A stretch of DNA of 64,000 bases from the NCBI GenBank assembly GCA_900470095.1, contig UBZM01000024.1:15142-79141 (forward strand), written 5' to 3'. Shown in pieces: positions 48,207 through 57,143 of this stretch. Made by a program: the position numbers and the translations under genes. Each line of letters opens with the position of its first letter. Position 1 is the stretch's first letter. The notes below the pieces were generated by a model that was given only the letters and a program-made list of their open reading frames with translations, did not search any database and was not told where the DNA came from. The DNA comes from Hyphomicrobiales bacterium. GTDB lineage: Bacteria; Pseudomonadota; Alphaproteobacteria; Rhizobiales; Beijerinckiaceae.

Positions 48207-51200
48207 AGCCCGGCTGGATCGTCCCCCCGCAGACCAACCTGCGCCAGGCCCTTGCCGCCCGGCCCGATCTCAGCGCCTGGGTCTCGGCCAATGCCGGTTC
48301 GGGCAAGACGCATGTGCTGGTCAACCGCGTGTTGCGGTTGCTGCTCGACGGTGTCGCGCCGGCCCGGATGCTCTGCATCACCTACACCAAGGCAGCGGCG
48401 GCCAATATGGCGAACCGCGTGTTCAAGGCGCTCGGCGCCTGGGCGACCATGCCGGATGAGGCACTTTCCGCAGCGCTGGAAGGCCTGACCGGCGAGCGAG
48501 CAACGGCGGGGCAGCGGGCAAGCGCTCGCCGGCTGTTCGCGGAGGCGTTGGAGACGCCGGGCGGGCTCAGGATCGAAACCATTCACGCCTTCTGCACGCG
48601 CGTGCTGCAATCTGCCCCCTTCGAGGCGAACGTACCGCCGCGCTTCGAGGTTGCCGACGATCTCGCGCAGGCCGAACTGCTGCACGACGCAAGGCGCGAA
48701 TTGCTCGCCGCCATTGCCGCCGATCCTGCCGGCGCGGAGGCACAGGCGCTGGACCTGCTGGCCAGGCAGGCGGCGCAGGACACCTTTGACGCGATGATGC
48801 AGGAGGCCTTGCGCCAGCGCACCCTGTTCAGCGACGCAGAGGGTCGCGCGCGCTCGGCGCAGGAGATGCGCGAGGGCATTTCGGGTTTCCTCGGAATTGC
48901 ACCGGATCTGACGAATGACGAGGTGCTGGGCGATTTCCGGCACCGCCTTGCTTCAGTTCCGGGTCTTGCCGCTCTTGTCTCGGCGCTGGAAGCCGGCAGC
49001 GCGACCCGGCAAAAATTTGCGGCCGCGCTGCGCACCCTGACGGTCCAGCAGTTCGAAGGCGACCCGATCGCGACCTGCCGTTCCGGCTTCATCACGGCCG
49101 AAGGCACGGTCAATGCGCATATCAGGGGCAAGGGAAAATCCGAGCTCGAGCCGGCGCTGATGGCCGTGCTCGACGTTCTCGCCGATCTCCTGCTCGGCGC
49201 AGTCGACCAGCTCAACGCAATCGCCATCCGCGACCGCAGCCACGCGCTCGCGCTGCTGGTGACAAGGATGCTCGCCTCCTATCAGCGGCTGAAGAGCGAG
49301 CGCTCGCTGCTCGATTATGACGACCTGATCGCCAAGACGCGTTCCCTGCTCTCGCGCGTGGAGGCCGCCTGGGTGCTCTACAAGCTCGATGCCGGCATCG
49401 ATCACATCCTGCTCGACGAGGCGCAGGACACCAGCGAGGCGCAATGGGCGATCCTAGGCGCGCTCGCCGACGAGTTCACAGGCGGACGGGATACGCGGGC
49501 AGAGAGCCCAAAACCCCGGACGATCTTCGTCGTCGGCGATGAGAAACAGTCGATCTACGGCTTCCAGGGGGCCGCGCCGAGCGCCTTCGGCGAGCAGCGG
49601 ACCCGGCTCGGGCTGAATATCCGGCAGGCGCAGCTCGCATTCGAGGCGGTGAGCCTCAATACCTCTTTCCGTTCGGCGCCCGACATCATGCGGGCAGTGG
49701 ACATCGTCTTCGCGGTGGCGGAGCACGCGCGCGGGCTGGTCTTCGACGGCAGTGCCCGGCCGGAGGTACATGACACCGTGCGGCAGGGCGACCCGGGCTC
49801 TGTCGATCTCTGGCCGCTATCCGCCGACGACCAGAGCGAGCCGCCGGATGCCTGGACGACCCCGGTCGACGCGCCGGAGCAGCGCAGCGGCACCGTGAAG
49901 CTCGCAACGCGCATCGCCGACGTGCTGGCGCGCTGGACGCGCAGCGGACACGACGATCTCGGGCACGGCTTCAAGCCCGGCGACGTCATGATCCTGCTGC
50001 GTCAACGCGGGCCGCTGTTCGAGGCGATCGTCAAGGCCCTGAAGGATGCGGGCGTGCCGGTGACCGGCCGCGATCGCTTGAGCCTCGCGACACATCCCGC
50101 GGTCGAAGATCTCGTTGCACTCGGCCGGGCGCTGCTCCTGCCCGATGACGACCTGTCGCTGGCCATCGCGCTGAAGACGCCGCTGCTTGGCCTCGACGAC
50201 GACGATCTGATGCGCTTCGCGCCGGAGCGAAAGGGTTCGCTGCGCGGTGCCCTGCACGGCATCGGCGAAAGCGAGCCGCGTTTTGCCGCCATCGAAGCAC
50301 GACTCTCCCAACTCGGTGACGACGCACGGCGCCTCGGGCCCTTCCGCTTCTTTGCGCAGCTGCTCGGGCCGGAAGGCGGGCGCAATCTCGCTCTGGCCCG
50401 GCTTGGCGCCGAGGCCGGCGATGCGCTCGACGCCTTCCTCAATGCAGCGCTCGACTACGAGCGTCGGCACGGCCCATCCCTCGCCGGCTTCCTGCACCAC
50501 ATCACCCAGGCCGGGACGGAAGTTAAGCGCGACCTGTCCAGTAGTGCAGGCGAAGTGCGCGTCATGACCGTGCACGGGTCGAAGGGATTGGAGGCGAAGA
50601 TCGTGATCCTCGCCGATCTCGCTCCCGAGCCCGGGGCCAAGCGCTTGCCGAAGATTCTCGCGGTGGAACCTCCCAGGGGCAAGCTCGTGCCGATCTGGCC
50701 GCCGGCCAGGGCCGACGATGCGGAGGCGACCCGCAGGGCGAAGGCGCAGGTCGTCGACCAGCTTGCCGAGGAGCATCATCGCCTCCTCTATGTCGCGATG
50801 ACCCGGGCCGAGGACCGACTGATTGTCTGCGGAGCACAGGCGAAAGGCGAGGCGCCGCCCGGAAGCTGGTATGCGATGATCGAAAGCGGCCTTTCACTCG
50901 CGACATCGGGCCTGCAGGAGGTCTCCGCACCGGACGGAGTCGGCATGATCCGGCGCTTCATGGTCTCGGCACCAAAACCCACCGCTCCCGTGGAGGAGGC
51001 GCAATCCAAGCCGGTGCTCGCCGAACCCGGCTGGCTCCGCGCCTCCGCGCCCGCCGAACATGAACCGCTACCGCCGCTCAAGCCGTCGAATGCGATCAGC
51101 GCCGCCGACGCGGCCGAGCGGCCGGGCGACGGCCCATTCCTTGCCGAGGCAGCACAAGCCGGCCGGCTGGCGCATCTGCTCCTGCAGATCCTGCCTGATG

Positions 51201-51667
51201 TCGACGAGCCGGGCCGCAACGCGACCGCACAGGCGCTCGCCGCCCTGCGCGGAGCCGGTTTGCCTGAAGCACGTCGGCAGGCGGTCATCGGCCAGACGCT
51301 GGCCTTGCTTCGCGACCCCGCGCTTTCCGCCCTGTTTTCATCCGGATCGCTGGCTGAGGTTCCGATTGCCGGCGAGATCACGCTTGCGAATGGTGCAGTG
51401 CGCGCTGTCTCGGGCCAGATCGACCGGCTCGCCGTCACGGAGAACGAGGTGCTGATCGCCGATTTCAAGACGGCGTCGCGCCCGCCGGGCGATGAATCGG
51501 CGATCCCACCCGCGACGCAAGCCCAGCTTGCCGTCTATCGCGCCCTGATCGGGCAGGTCTATCCAGGGCGGCAGGTGCGGACCCTGGTGATCTACACGGC
51601 GACGCTCGCGATACTGGAGCCGCGAGCCGCCGCGCTCGATGCCGTTCTGGCGAATTTGGCAGGGTAG
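48203..51667 (+). CDS. addA: Double-strand break repair helicase AddA
   Basis: UvrD-like helicase and nuclease subunit of AddAB, 1154 residues. Helicase motifs run in order: Walker A SANAGSGKTHVLVNRV (Lys35), CITYTKAAAANMANRV, TIHAFCTRVL, LLDEAQDTSEAQW (motif II), FVVGDEKQSIYGFQGA (motif III), VMTVHGSKGLEAKIV and LLYVAMTRAEDRL (motif VI). The C-terminal nuclease keeps Asp1087 and Lys1089 (LIADFKTAS) with QLAVYRAL after it. The ATGA overlap with addB and trxA 109 bases downstream match other Rhizobiales. Confidence 0.97.
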   Translation: MKPGWIVPPQTNLRQALAARPDLSAWVSANAGSGKTHVLVNRVLRLLLDGVAPARMLCITYTKAAAANMANRVFKALGAWATMPDEALSAALEGLTGERATAGQRASARRLFAEALETPGGLRIETIHAFCTRVLQSAPFEANVPPRFEVADDLAQAELLHDARRELLAAIAADPAGAEAQALDLLARQAAQDTFDAMMQEALRQRTLFSDAEGRARSAQEMREGISGFLGIAPDLTNDEVLGDFRHRLASVPGLAALVSALEAGSATRQKFAAALRTLTVQQFEGDPIATCRSGFITAEGTVNAHIRGKGKSELEPALMAVLDVLADLLLGAVDQLNAIAIRDRSHALALLVTRMLASYQRLKSERSLLDYDDLIAKTRSLLSRVEAAWVLYKLDAGIDHILLDEAQDTSEAQWAILGALADEFTGGRDTRAESPKPRTIFVVGDEKQSIYGFQGAAPSAFGEQRTRLGLNIRQAQLAFEAVSLNTSFRSAPDIMRAVDIVFAVAEHARGLVFDGSARPEVHDTVRQGDPGSVDLWPLSADDQSEPPDAWTTPVDAPEQRSGTVKLATRIADVLARWTRSGHDDLGHGFKPGDVMILLRQRGPLFEAIVKALKDAGVPVTGRDRLSLATHPAVEDLVALGRALLLPDDDLSLAIALKTPLLGLDDDDLMRFAPERKGSLRGALHGIGESEPRFAAIEARLSQLGDDARRLGPFRFFAQLLGPEGGRNLALARLGAEAGDALDAFLNAALDYERRHGPSLAGFLHHITQAGTEVKRDLSSSAGEVRVMTVHGSKGLEAKIVILADLAPEPGAKRLPKILAVEPPRGKLVPIWPPARADDAEATRRAKAQVVDQLAEEHHRLLYVAMTRAEDRLIVCGAQAKGEAPPGSWYAMIESGLSLATSGLQEVSAPDGVGMIRRFMVSAPKPTAPVEEAQSKPVLAEPGWLRASAPAEHEPLPPLKPSNAISAADAAERPGDGPFLAEAAQAGRLAHLLLQILPDVDEPGRNATAQALAALRGAGLPEARRQAVIGQTLALLRDPALSALFSSGSLAEVPIAGEITLANGAVRAVSGQIDRLAVTENEVLIADFKTASRPPGDESAIPPATQAQLAVYRALIGQVYPGRQVRTLVIYTATLAILEPRAAALDAVLANLAG

Positions 51668-51775
51668 CCCTGCTTCAATGCAAGGCCGACGAAACTTGAC
51701 CCGGGCTGCCCGCGTTCATAGCTTCGGTGACGAATGCAGCAGTGCTGCGAACTGCTTTTGAAAGGCGATGAAGCC

Positions 51776-52096
51776 ATGGCGACGAACAAGGTAACCGATG
51801 CGAGCTTCGAGGCGGATGTCCTCAAGTCGAGCGAGCCGGTCGTGGTCGATTTCTGGGCCGAGTGGTGCGGCCCCTGCCGAATGATCGGCCCGGCGCTCGA
51901 GGAGATCGCCGGTGAAATGGCAGGCAAGGTCAAGATCGTGAAGATGAATGTCGATGAGAATCAGGCCATTCCCGCCCAGTTCGGCATCCGCTCGATCCCG
52001 ACCCTGATGCTGTTCAAGGACGGCAAGCTGGCCTCGCAGAAGGTCGGCGCGGCCCCGAAGAGCGATCTTTCGCGCTGGATTTCGGCCTCGGTCTGA
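51776..52096 (+). CDS. trxA: Thioredoxin
   Basis: Cytosolic dithiol reductant of 106 residues. The active site [10 protein letters not shown] places Cys31 and Cys34; the cis-proline loop is [16 protein letters not shown] 51776 gives the standard start [12 protein letters not shown]; an in-frame extension to 51734 with two Cys is not family-like. It follows addA by 109 bases, so it may share its transcript or use its own promoter, and it ends at a strong bidirectional terminator. Confidence 0.97.
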   Translation: MATNKVTDASFEADVLKSSEPVVVDFWAEWCGPCRMIGPALEEIAGEMAGKVKIVKMNVDENQAIPAQFGIRSIPTLMLFKDGKLASQKVGAAPKSDLSRWISASV

Positions 52097-52126
52097 GTTC
52101 TGCCGGCCCCTCGGGCCAAAAAATCA

Positions 52127-52158
52127 GCCCGCCTTCCCTGGGGGAGGCGGGCTTTCCT
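52127..52158. terminator. Bidirectional intrinsic terminator between trxA and the DoxX gene
   Basis: GCCCGCCT (52127-52134) pairs with AGGCGGGC (52145-52152). On the plus side the stem is followed by a T-rich run (TTTCCTTT); on the minus side by a T-run from the six A at 52118-52123. It serves both convergent genes. Confidence 0.88.
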
Positions 52159-52189
52159 TTGGGCGAATAGCGTCCGTTCCGTCGAAGGA

Positions 52190-52588
52190 TCAGCCCTTCG
52201 AGCGGGAATCGACACTCCAGGCACCGGCACCCGCGAAGACCAGATAAAGGAAGATGAAGCAGTAGAGGATCGCCGCATCGCCGCCATTCAGCAGCGGGTA
52301 GATGCTGCGCGGGGCATGGAACATCCAGTAGGCATAGGCCATTTCGCCGGCCAGCACGAAGGCGACGGGGCGAGTCCACAAGCCGATCAGGATCAGGAAG
52401 CCGCCCAAGGCCTCGAGAATGGCGCCGAACCAGAACAGCGTGAAGGCGGCGGGCAGGCCGCTGGCGGGCGCGGCTGGGAAACCGAAGAGCTTCTGGGTGC
52501 CGTGGATGATGAAGATCAGCGCGGTCACGATGCGCAGAACGGCGAGAGCCTGCGGGGCATAGCGGCTCAGGGGGTTGGAGGCTTGCAT
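52190..52588 (-). CDS. DoxX family membrane protein
   Basis: Small inner-membrane protein, 132 residues with four predicted helices. The family pattern is clear: ALAVLRIVTALIFIIHGTQK at residues about 14-33, LFGFPAA, a WFGAILEALGGFLILIGLWTRPVA block and the GDAAILYCFIFLYLVFAGAGAWSVD end. DoxX relatives are linked to quinone or thiol redox balance, but this member's role is unknown. It shares a terminator with trxA and is divergent from pbp1A. Confidence 0.9.
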   Translation of the reverse strand: MQASNPLSRYAPQALAVLRIVTALIFIIHGTQKLFGFPAAPASGLPAAFTLFWFGAILEALGGFLILIGLWTRPVAFVLAGEMAYAYWMFHAPRSIYPLLNGGDAAILYCFIFLYLVFAGAGAWSVDSRSKG

Positions 52589-52916
52589 TCGGACATAACC
52601 TTCTAGGTCGCGGAGGCTCGAGGACGTCGGAACAGGCTGGATTCGTGCCTAATTGCGGCATTGCATCTGGGCTGCGCGGCGAAGTTGTCGGGTTTCACGC
52701 GATTTTCAATTCACAAGAACGTTTGCACTGCAGCATTCCCCGGGGAAGTGCCATGGCTGGCGCATTTGCCACAAATCCGATTCATCGCGGCTCCGGGCCC
52801 GTGCTGGAATCTGGTTTCCCTTAACCGGCCCTTAAAAGCGCCATGTTTGACTCCTGTGTGAAGTTCGCGCGTTTTCGGTGCAAAGGGCGCGGTTTCACGG
52901 GGCTGAACGGGGCAGA
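52589..52916. other. Divergent promoter region between DoxX gene and pbp1A
   Basis: 328 bases feeding genes on both sides. The only signal I can name is a perfect CtrA box at 52821-52835 on the pbp1A side. No small gene is supported; short frames on the plus strand have no recognisable product. Confidence 0.55.
52821..52835. promoter_or_regulatory. Perfect CtrA box upstream of the class A PBP gene
   Basis: TTAA (52821-52824), seven bases (CCGGCCC), TTAA (52832-52835): an exact match to the full CtrA-binding consensus TTAA-N7-TTAA. It lies 81 bases before the start codon of the penicillin-binding protein gene, a normal distance for a promoter-proximal site. It is the only exact match noticed in this window. 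Confidence 0.62.
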
Positions 52917-55076
52917 ATGAACGATCGGGCGAGACGAGGCGGCGAGCGGCGCGAGCCGTCCTTCGAGAGCGGGCGGAGCGAGAGCTCCGACGCCTTCGAC
53001 ATGCGCCTCTCCGCCGATGATCGCTCGAGCCGCAGCCATCGCGGCGCCGCACGTCAGGAGCCGAGAGAAGAGATGCCGAAGATCCGCAAGGGCGGAGGCG
53101 GAAATGGCGGGGGCCGGCGGCGTGGCCGCAAGCGCCGCTCCTTCCTCGGCCGGATGATGTACTGGACGCTGGTCCTCGGGCTCTGGTGCGTCATCGGTGT
53201 CGGCGGGCTGGTGGCCTATCACGCGGCGCAATTGCCGCCGATCAACCAGCTCACCGTGCCAAAGCGCCCGCCGAACGTCGCGATCCTCGCCGCCGACGGC
53301 TCGCTGCTCGCCAATCGCGGCGAGACTGGCGGCCGCACCGTGACGCTTGGCGAGATTCCGCCCTATCTGCCCAAGGCCTTCGTCGCGATCGAGGATCGCC
53401 GCTTCTACGAGCATTTCGGCATCGACCCGATCGGTATCGCCCGCGCCATGGTGCGCAACGTCACCAATCGCGGTGGCGGCGTCCAGGGTGGCTCTACCCT
53501 GACGCAGCAACTCGCCAAGAACCTGTTCCTGACGCAGGACCGCACCGCCGCGCGCAAGATCCAGGAGGCGATCCTCGCGCTGTGGCTGGAGCAGACCTAT
53601 AGCAAGGACCAGATCCTCGAGCTCTATCTCAACCGCGTCTATTTCGGCTCCGGCGCCTATGGCGTCGAGGCGGCGGCGCAGCGCTATTTCAACAAATCCG
53701 CCCGCTCTGTCACCGTCCCCGAAGCCGCCATGCTGGCGGGCCTGGTACAGGCACCGTCGCGGCTCGCTCCCAACCGCAATCCCGATGCCGCCGAGAAACG
53801 GGCACAGCTCGTGATCGCCGCCATGGCCGAGCAGGGCTTTGTCTCGCAGGCCGCGGCGAAATCGGCATTGGTCGCCCCGGCGGAAGCGGCTGAACGCGTC
53901 GGCGCCGGCTCGGTGAATTACGCGGCCGATTACGTCATGGACGTGCTCGACGACTTCATCGGCGCGGTCGAGGGGGACGTCAGCGTGCTGACGACGATCG
54001 ACCCGAAGCTGCAGGCGGCGGCAGAAACGACTCTTGTCGAGGCGCTCGCGGCCCAGGGCGGGAAGCTGAATGCCAGCCAGGGTGCCGTGGTTTCCATGGC
54101 GCCGGACGGGGCCTTGCGCGCGCTGATCGGCGGGCGTGACTACACCAAGAGCCAGTTCAACCGCGCAACCGCCGCCAAACGCCAGCCGGGCTCATCCTTC
54201 AAGCCCTTCGTCTACCTGACTGCGATCGAGCATGGCCTGACGCCGGACACGATCCGCGACGATTCCCCGGTCTCGATCAAGGGCTGGCAGCCGGAGAACA
54301 ACAGCCGCACCTATCGCGGCCCGGTGACGCTGCAGACCGCTTTCGCCCACTCGATCAACACGGTCGCGGTGAAGCTGAATCAGGAGGTGACGCCGAAGGA
54401 AGTCGTGCGTGCTGCACAACGGCTCGGCATTTCCTCGGGTCTTCAGGCCAATCCCTCCCTGGCCCTCGGCACCTCGGAAGTGACGCCGATCGAGCTCACC
54501 ACGGCCTATGCCAGCTTCGCCAATGGCGGGCAGTCGGTGCTGCCCTATGTCATCCGCGAGGTGAAGTCGGTCTCGGGCAAGGTGATCTACGCCCGCAAGG
54601 CCACGAATTTCGGAACGGTGGTGCAGCCGCAGGTGCTGCCCATGGTCAACGCCATGTTCCACGAGACCATGACGAGCGGCTCGGGCAGCAAGGGCAATCT
54701 CGCGGGCTGGGAAGTCGGTGGCAAGTCGGGCACCACGCAGGATTTCCGCGATGCCTGGTTCGTCGGCTTCACCTCCAAGCTGGTGACCGCCGTCTGGGTC
54801 GGCAATGACGACAACAGCGCCATGAAGCGGGTCTATGGCAGCGGATTGCCGCTCGAAGTCTGGGGCAAATACATGAAGGCCGCTCATGTCGGCCTGCAGC
54901 CTTCGCCGCTGCCCGGCGGGTTGTGGCGCGCAGGGCCGAAATCGATCTTCGATGGCGGTGCGCCAGTGGCAGGCATGCAGCCACCTGCGCAGACCCAGAC
55001 CGCGGGCTCGGACCGTGCCTGGGTGCCGCCAGCGCCGCAGGAGAAGAACTTCCTCGAGCGGCTGTTCGGCGGCTGA
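52917..55076 (+). CDS. Class A penicillin-binding protein, PBP1A family
   Basis: Bifunctional murein glycosyltransferase and transpeptidase, 719 residues. A basic, Gly- and Arg-rich cytosolic tail (1 to about 75) precedes one membrane helix (about 80-102). The GT51 domain has FVAIEDRRFYEHFGID (catalytic Glu159) and GGSTLTQQLAKNLFL. The transpeptidase domain has Ser426-Lys429 (PGSSFKPF), SIN (AHSINTVAVKL) and KSGT (GGKSGTTQDF). The upstream CtrA box suggests cell-cycle-timed expression. Its stop lies 5 bases from that of the convergent MFS gene. Confidence 0.95.
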   Translation: MNDRARRGGERREPSFESGRSESSDAFDMRLSADDRSSRSHRGAARQEPREEMPKIRKGGGGNGGGRRRGRKRRSFLGRMMYWTLVLGLWCVIGVGGLVAYHAAQLPPINQLTVPKRPPNVAILAADGSLLANRGETGGRTVTLGEIPPYLPKAFVAIEDRRFYEHFGIDPIGIARAMVRNVTNRGGGVQGGSTLTQQLAKNLFLTQDRTAARKIQEAILALWLEQTYSKDQILELYLNRVYFGSGAYGVEAAAQRYFNKSARSVTVPEAAMLAGLVQAPSRLAPNRNPDAAEKRAQLVIAAMAEQGFVSQAAAKSALVAPAEAAERVGAGSVNYAADYVMDVLDDFIGAVEGDVSVLTTIDPKLQAAAETTLVEALAAQGGKLNASQGAVVSMAPDGALRALIGGRDYTKSQFNRATAAKRQPGSSFKPFVYLTAIEHGLTPDTIRDDSPVSIKGWQPENNSRTYRGPVTLQTAFAHSINTVAVKLNQEVTPKEVVRAAQRLGISSGLQANPSLALGTSEVTPIELTTAYASFANGGQSVLPYVIREVKSVSGKVIYARKATNFGTVVQPQVLPMVNAMFHETMTSGSGSKGNLAGWEVGGKSGTTQDFRDAWFVGFTSKLVTAVWVGNDDNSAMKRVYGSGLPLEVWGKYMKAAHVGLQPSPLPGGLWRAGPKSIFDGGAPVAGMQPPAQTQTAGSDRAWVPPAPQEKNFLERLFGG

Positions 55077-55081
55077 GCCTT

Positions 55082-56278
55082 TCAGGCCTTGGCCGCTCGC
55101 AGCTTGCGCGAGGCGTGAAACAGGACCAGAGCCGACACGCCGAGCAGCGACATCATCGCCGGCAGCGGCAGCGCCGAGTCCTTGAGCAGCTTGCCGACGA
55201 CAAGACCGACACAGGCAGAGAACAGCATCTGGCAGAGTCCGACGAAGGATGATGCCGCTCCGGCGCGATCCGGAAAGGGCATCAGCGCTGAGGCCTGCGC
55301 CTGCGGCATGCTGAGCCCGATGCCGATCGAATAGATCGCCCAGGGTATCGTGACACCAAGCGCGCCGCCGAAGCCGGCGGTGAGGCAGAGCAGCATGCTC
55401 AGCCCGCCCGCCGCCAAGAAGCCCACGCCGATCGCAATGACGCCATCGAGGCCACGCCTGCCGACGAGACGCTGGGCGATGATCGTGCCCAGGATGAAGC
55501 CGAGCACCCCGAACCCGAACGACAGCCCGTAATCGCGCGGCGACAGGCCGTAGATGCTGATCAGCACGAAGGACGAGCCGGAGATGAAGGCGAAAAGTCC
55601 GCCATAGGCCAAGGCCGTGATCGCGACATAGACGCGATAGGGACGGTTCCCGAGCAACACGCCGAAGCTGCGGAAGATCGCCAGCAGCGACAGTCGCTCC
55701 GATGAACGCGCACGGATGGTCTCCGGCAGGAACAGGATGATCACGACCGCCAGCAGCAGCGCCAGGGCCAGCGTCGCGACGAAGGTCGAGCGCCAGCCAA
55801 AGGCCGCCTGCAGGATGCCGCCCACCGCCGGGGCAACGGCCGGGACCAACCCCATGATCATGCCCATGCGGGCGAATTCCCTGCCGGCGCGCGGCCCCTC
55901 ATAGAGATCCCTGACCATGGCACGGCCGAGGACGATCGGTCCGGACGCGCCCAATGCCTGCAAGACCCGGCCTGCCACCAGCCACTCGATCGAAGGCGCA
56001 AGCGCGCAGAGCAGGGTCGCGACCAGGAAGAGCGCCAGACCGGTGAGAAGCACCGCTTTGCGCCCCAACCGGTCCGAGAGGGGGCCCCAGACGATCTGGC
56101 CTCCCGCGAAGCCGAACAGAAAGGCGGAGAGCGTTGCCTGCGCCCCTGCAACGTCGGTGTCCATGACCCGAACGATCTCGGGCAGGGACGGCAGATAGAA
56201 ATCGGTCGAGAGCGGCCCAAGGGCCGTCAGCATGGCAAGCACCGCAGTCATTGCCAGCGTGTCGGGGCGCAACTTCAC
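55082..56278 (-). CDS. Bcr/CflA-type multidrug efflux MFS transporter
   Basis: Inner-membrane drug:proton antiporter, 398 residues with about 12 helices. Family markers are LGPLSTDFYLPSLPEIVRVM in helix 1, AGGQIVWGPLSDRLGRKAVL (the motif A loop), LGASGPIVLGRAMVRDLYEG and GLVPAVAPAVGGILQ (antiporter motif C region). The wording places it in the Bcr/CflA (DHA1) branch, whose members export bicyclomycin, chloramphenicol or other compounds. It is a single gene, and no regulator is adjacent. Confidence 0.93.
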   Translation of the reverse strand: MKLRPDTLAMTAVLAMLTALGPLSTDFYLPSLPEIVRVMDTDVAGAQATLSAFLFGFAGGQIVWGPLSDRLGRKAVLLTGLALFLVATLLCALAPSIEWLVAGRVLQALGASGPIVLGRAMVRDLYEGPRAGREFARMGMIMGLVPAVAPAVGGILQAAFGWRSTFVATLALALLLAVVIILFLPETIRARSSERLSLLAIFRSFGVLLGNRPYRVYVAITALAYGGLFAFISGSSFVLISIYGLSPRDYGLSFGFGVLGFILGTIIAQRLVGRRGLDGVIAIGVGFLAAGGLSMLLCLTAGFGGALGVTIPWAIYSIGIGLSMPQAQASALMPFPDRAGAASSFVGLCQMLFSACVGLVVGKLLKDSALPLPAMMSLLGVSALVLFHASRKLRAAKA

Positions 56279-56360
56279 GGAACCATCCCTGTTTCGGCTG
56301 ATGCCGGGTTAGGGGAGGTTGCGCCTCAAGTCGAGCCGAACGCCCGCCGCATCGGCGACC

Positions 56361-57110
56361 TCACCCGTAGCCGTGCAGCCCGGCGCCGTGGCGCTTCAGC
56401 CAGGCTTCCGCTTCCTCGGTCCGTGGGCAGAGCTTATGCGTCAACGCCCAGAAGCGGTGAGAATGGTTCATCTCCTTGAGATGCGCGACTTCATGGGCGG
56501 CGAGATAGTCCAGCACCAGTGGCGGGGCGAGGATCAGGCGCCAGGAGAAATTCAGGTGCCCCCTCGACGAACAGGAGCCCCAGCGGCTCGTGGTGTCGCG
56601 GATGGTGATCTTGCGGGCGGGGATGCCGAGCGTTGCCGTGTGGTGCCTGACCGCACGCTCGAGATCATCGAGCGCGGTGCGGCGCAGGAAATCCTTGACC
56701 CGACGCGCGACATGGGCGGCTTCGCCGGCCACCGCAATGATGGCAGTGCCATCCTTGTCGATTGTGGCGTGGGTGATGCCGCGCACCTTCGACCAATGCA
56801 CGATCCGGTGGGGGGAGCCGCGAAAGGGCACGACCTGTCCCGGTTCGAAGGGCACCGAAAGCGGACGCTTGGCGAGCTTTGCCGCGATCCAGCCGCCGTG
56901 ATTCTCGGCAAAGACCTTGCCGGTGAGGAAATCTGCGCGTTCCGGCAGCGTCAGTGTGATCTCGCCGGTCGCCTGCGAGACACGCAATGTCATCCGCCGC
57001 GCGGCTGCGCGCCGCTTCACCGCAACGGAGAACAGCGTACCGCCATGAGCAACCTCGATCCGATCCGGATCAGGCTGACGCTTGAACAGGGAGAGCCGCA
57101 TCGCCGGCAA
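56361..57110 (-). CDS. YgjP-like (DUF45) zinc metallopeptidase
   Basis: Predicted cytosolic metalloprotein of the SprT-like/YgjP family, 249 residues. Zinc-site residues His206, Glu207 and His210 lie in YLAAHEVAHLKEMNHSHRFW, with the third ligand likely His216 or a nearby residue. The family motif TTSRWGSCSSRGHLNFSWRL precedes it (about 174-193). The N-terminal half is a beta-rich domain. Its substrate is unknown. It lies 33 bases downstream of the phaZ stop on the same strand and could share its transcript. Confidence 0.88.
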   Translation of the reverse strand: MPAMRLSLFKRQPDPDRIEVAHGGTLFSVAVKRRAAARRMTLRVSQATGEITLTLPERADFLTGKVFAENHGGWIAAKLAKRPLSVPFEPGQVVPFRGSPHRIVHWSKVRGITHATIDKDGTAIIAVAGEAAHVARRVKDFLRRTALDDLERAVRHHTATLGIPARKITIRDTTSRWGSCSSRGHLNFSWRLILAPPLVLDYLAAHEVAHLKEMNHSHRFWALTHKLCPRTEEAEAWLKRHGAGLHGYG

Positions 57111-57143
57111 TTGTGCTGGATTCGCGGGCGATGCGGAAGGGCT

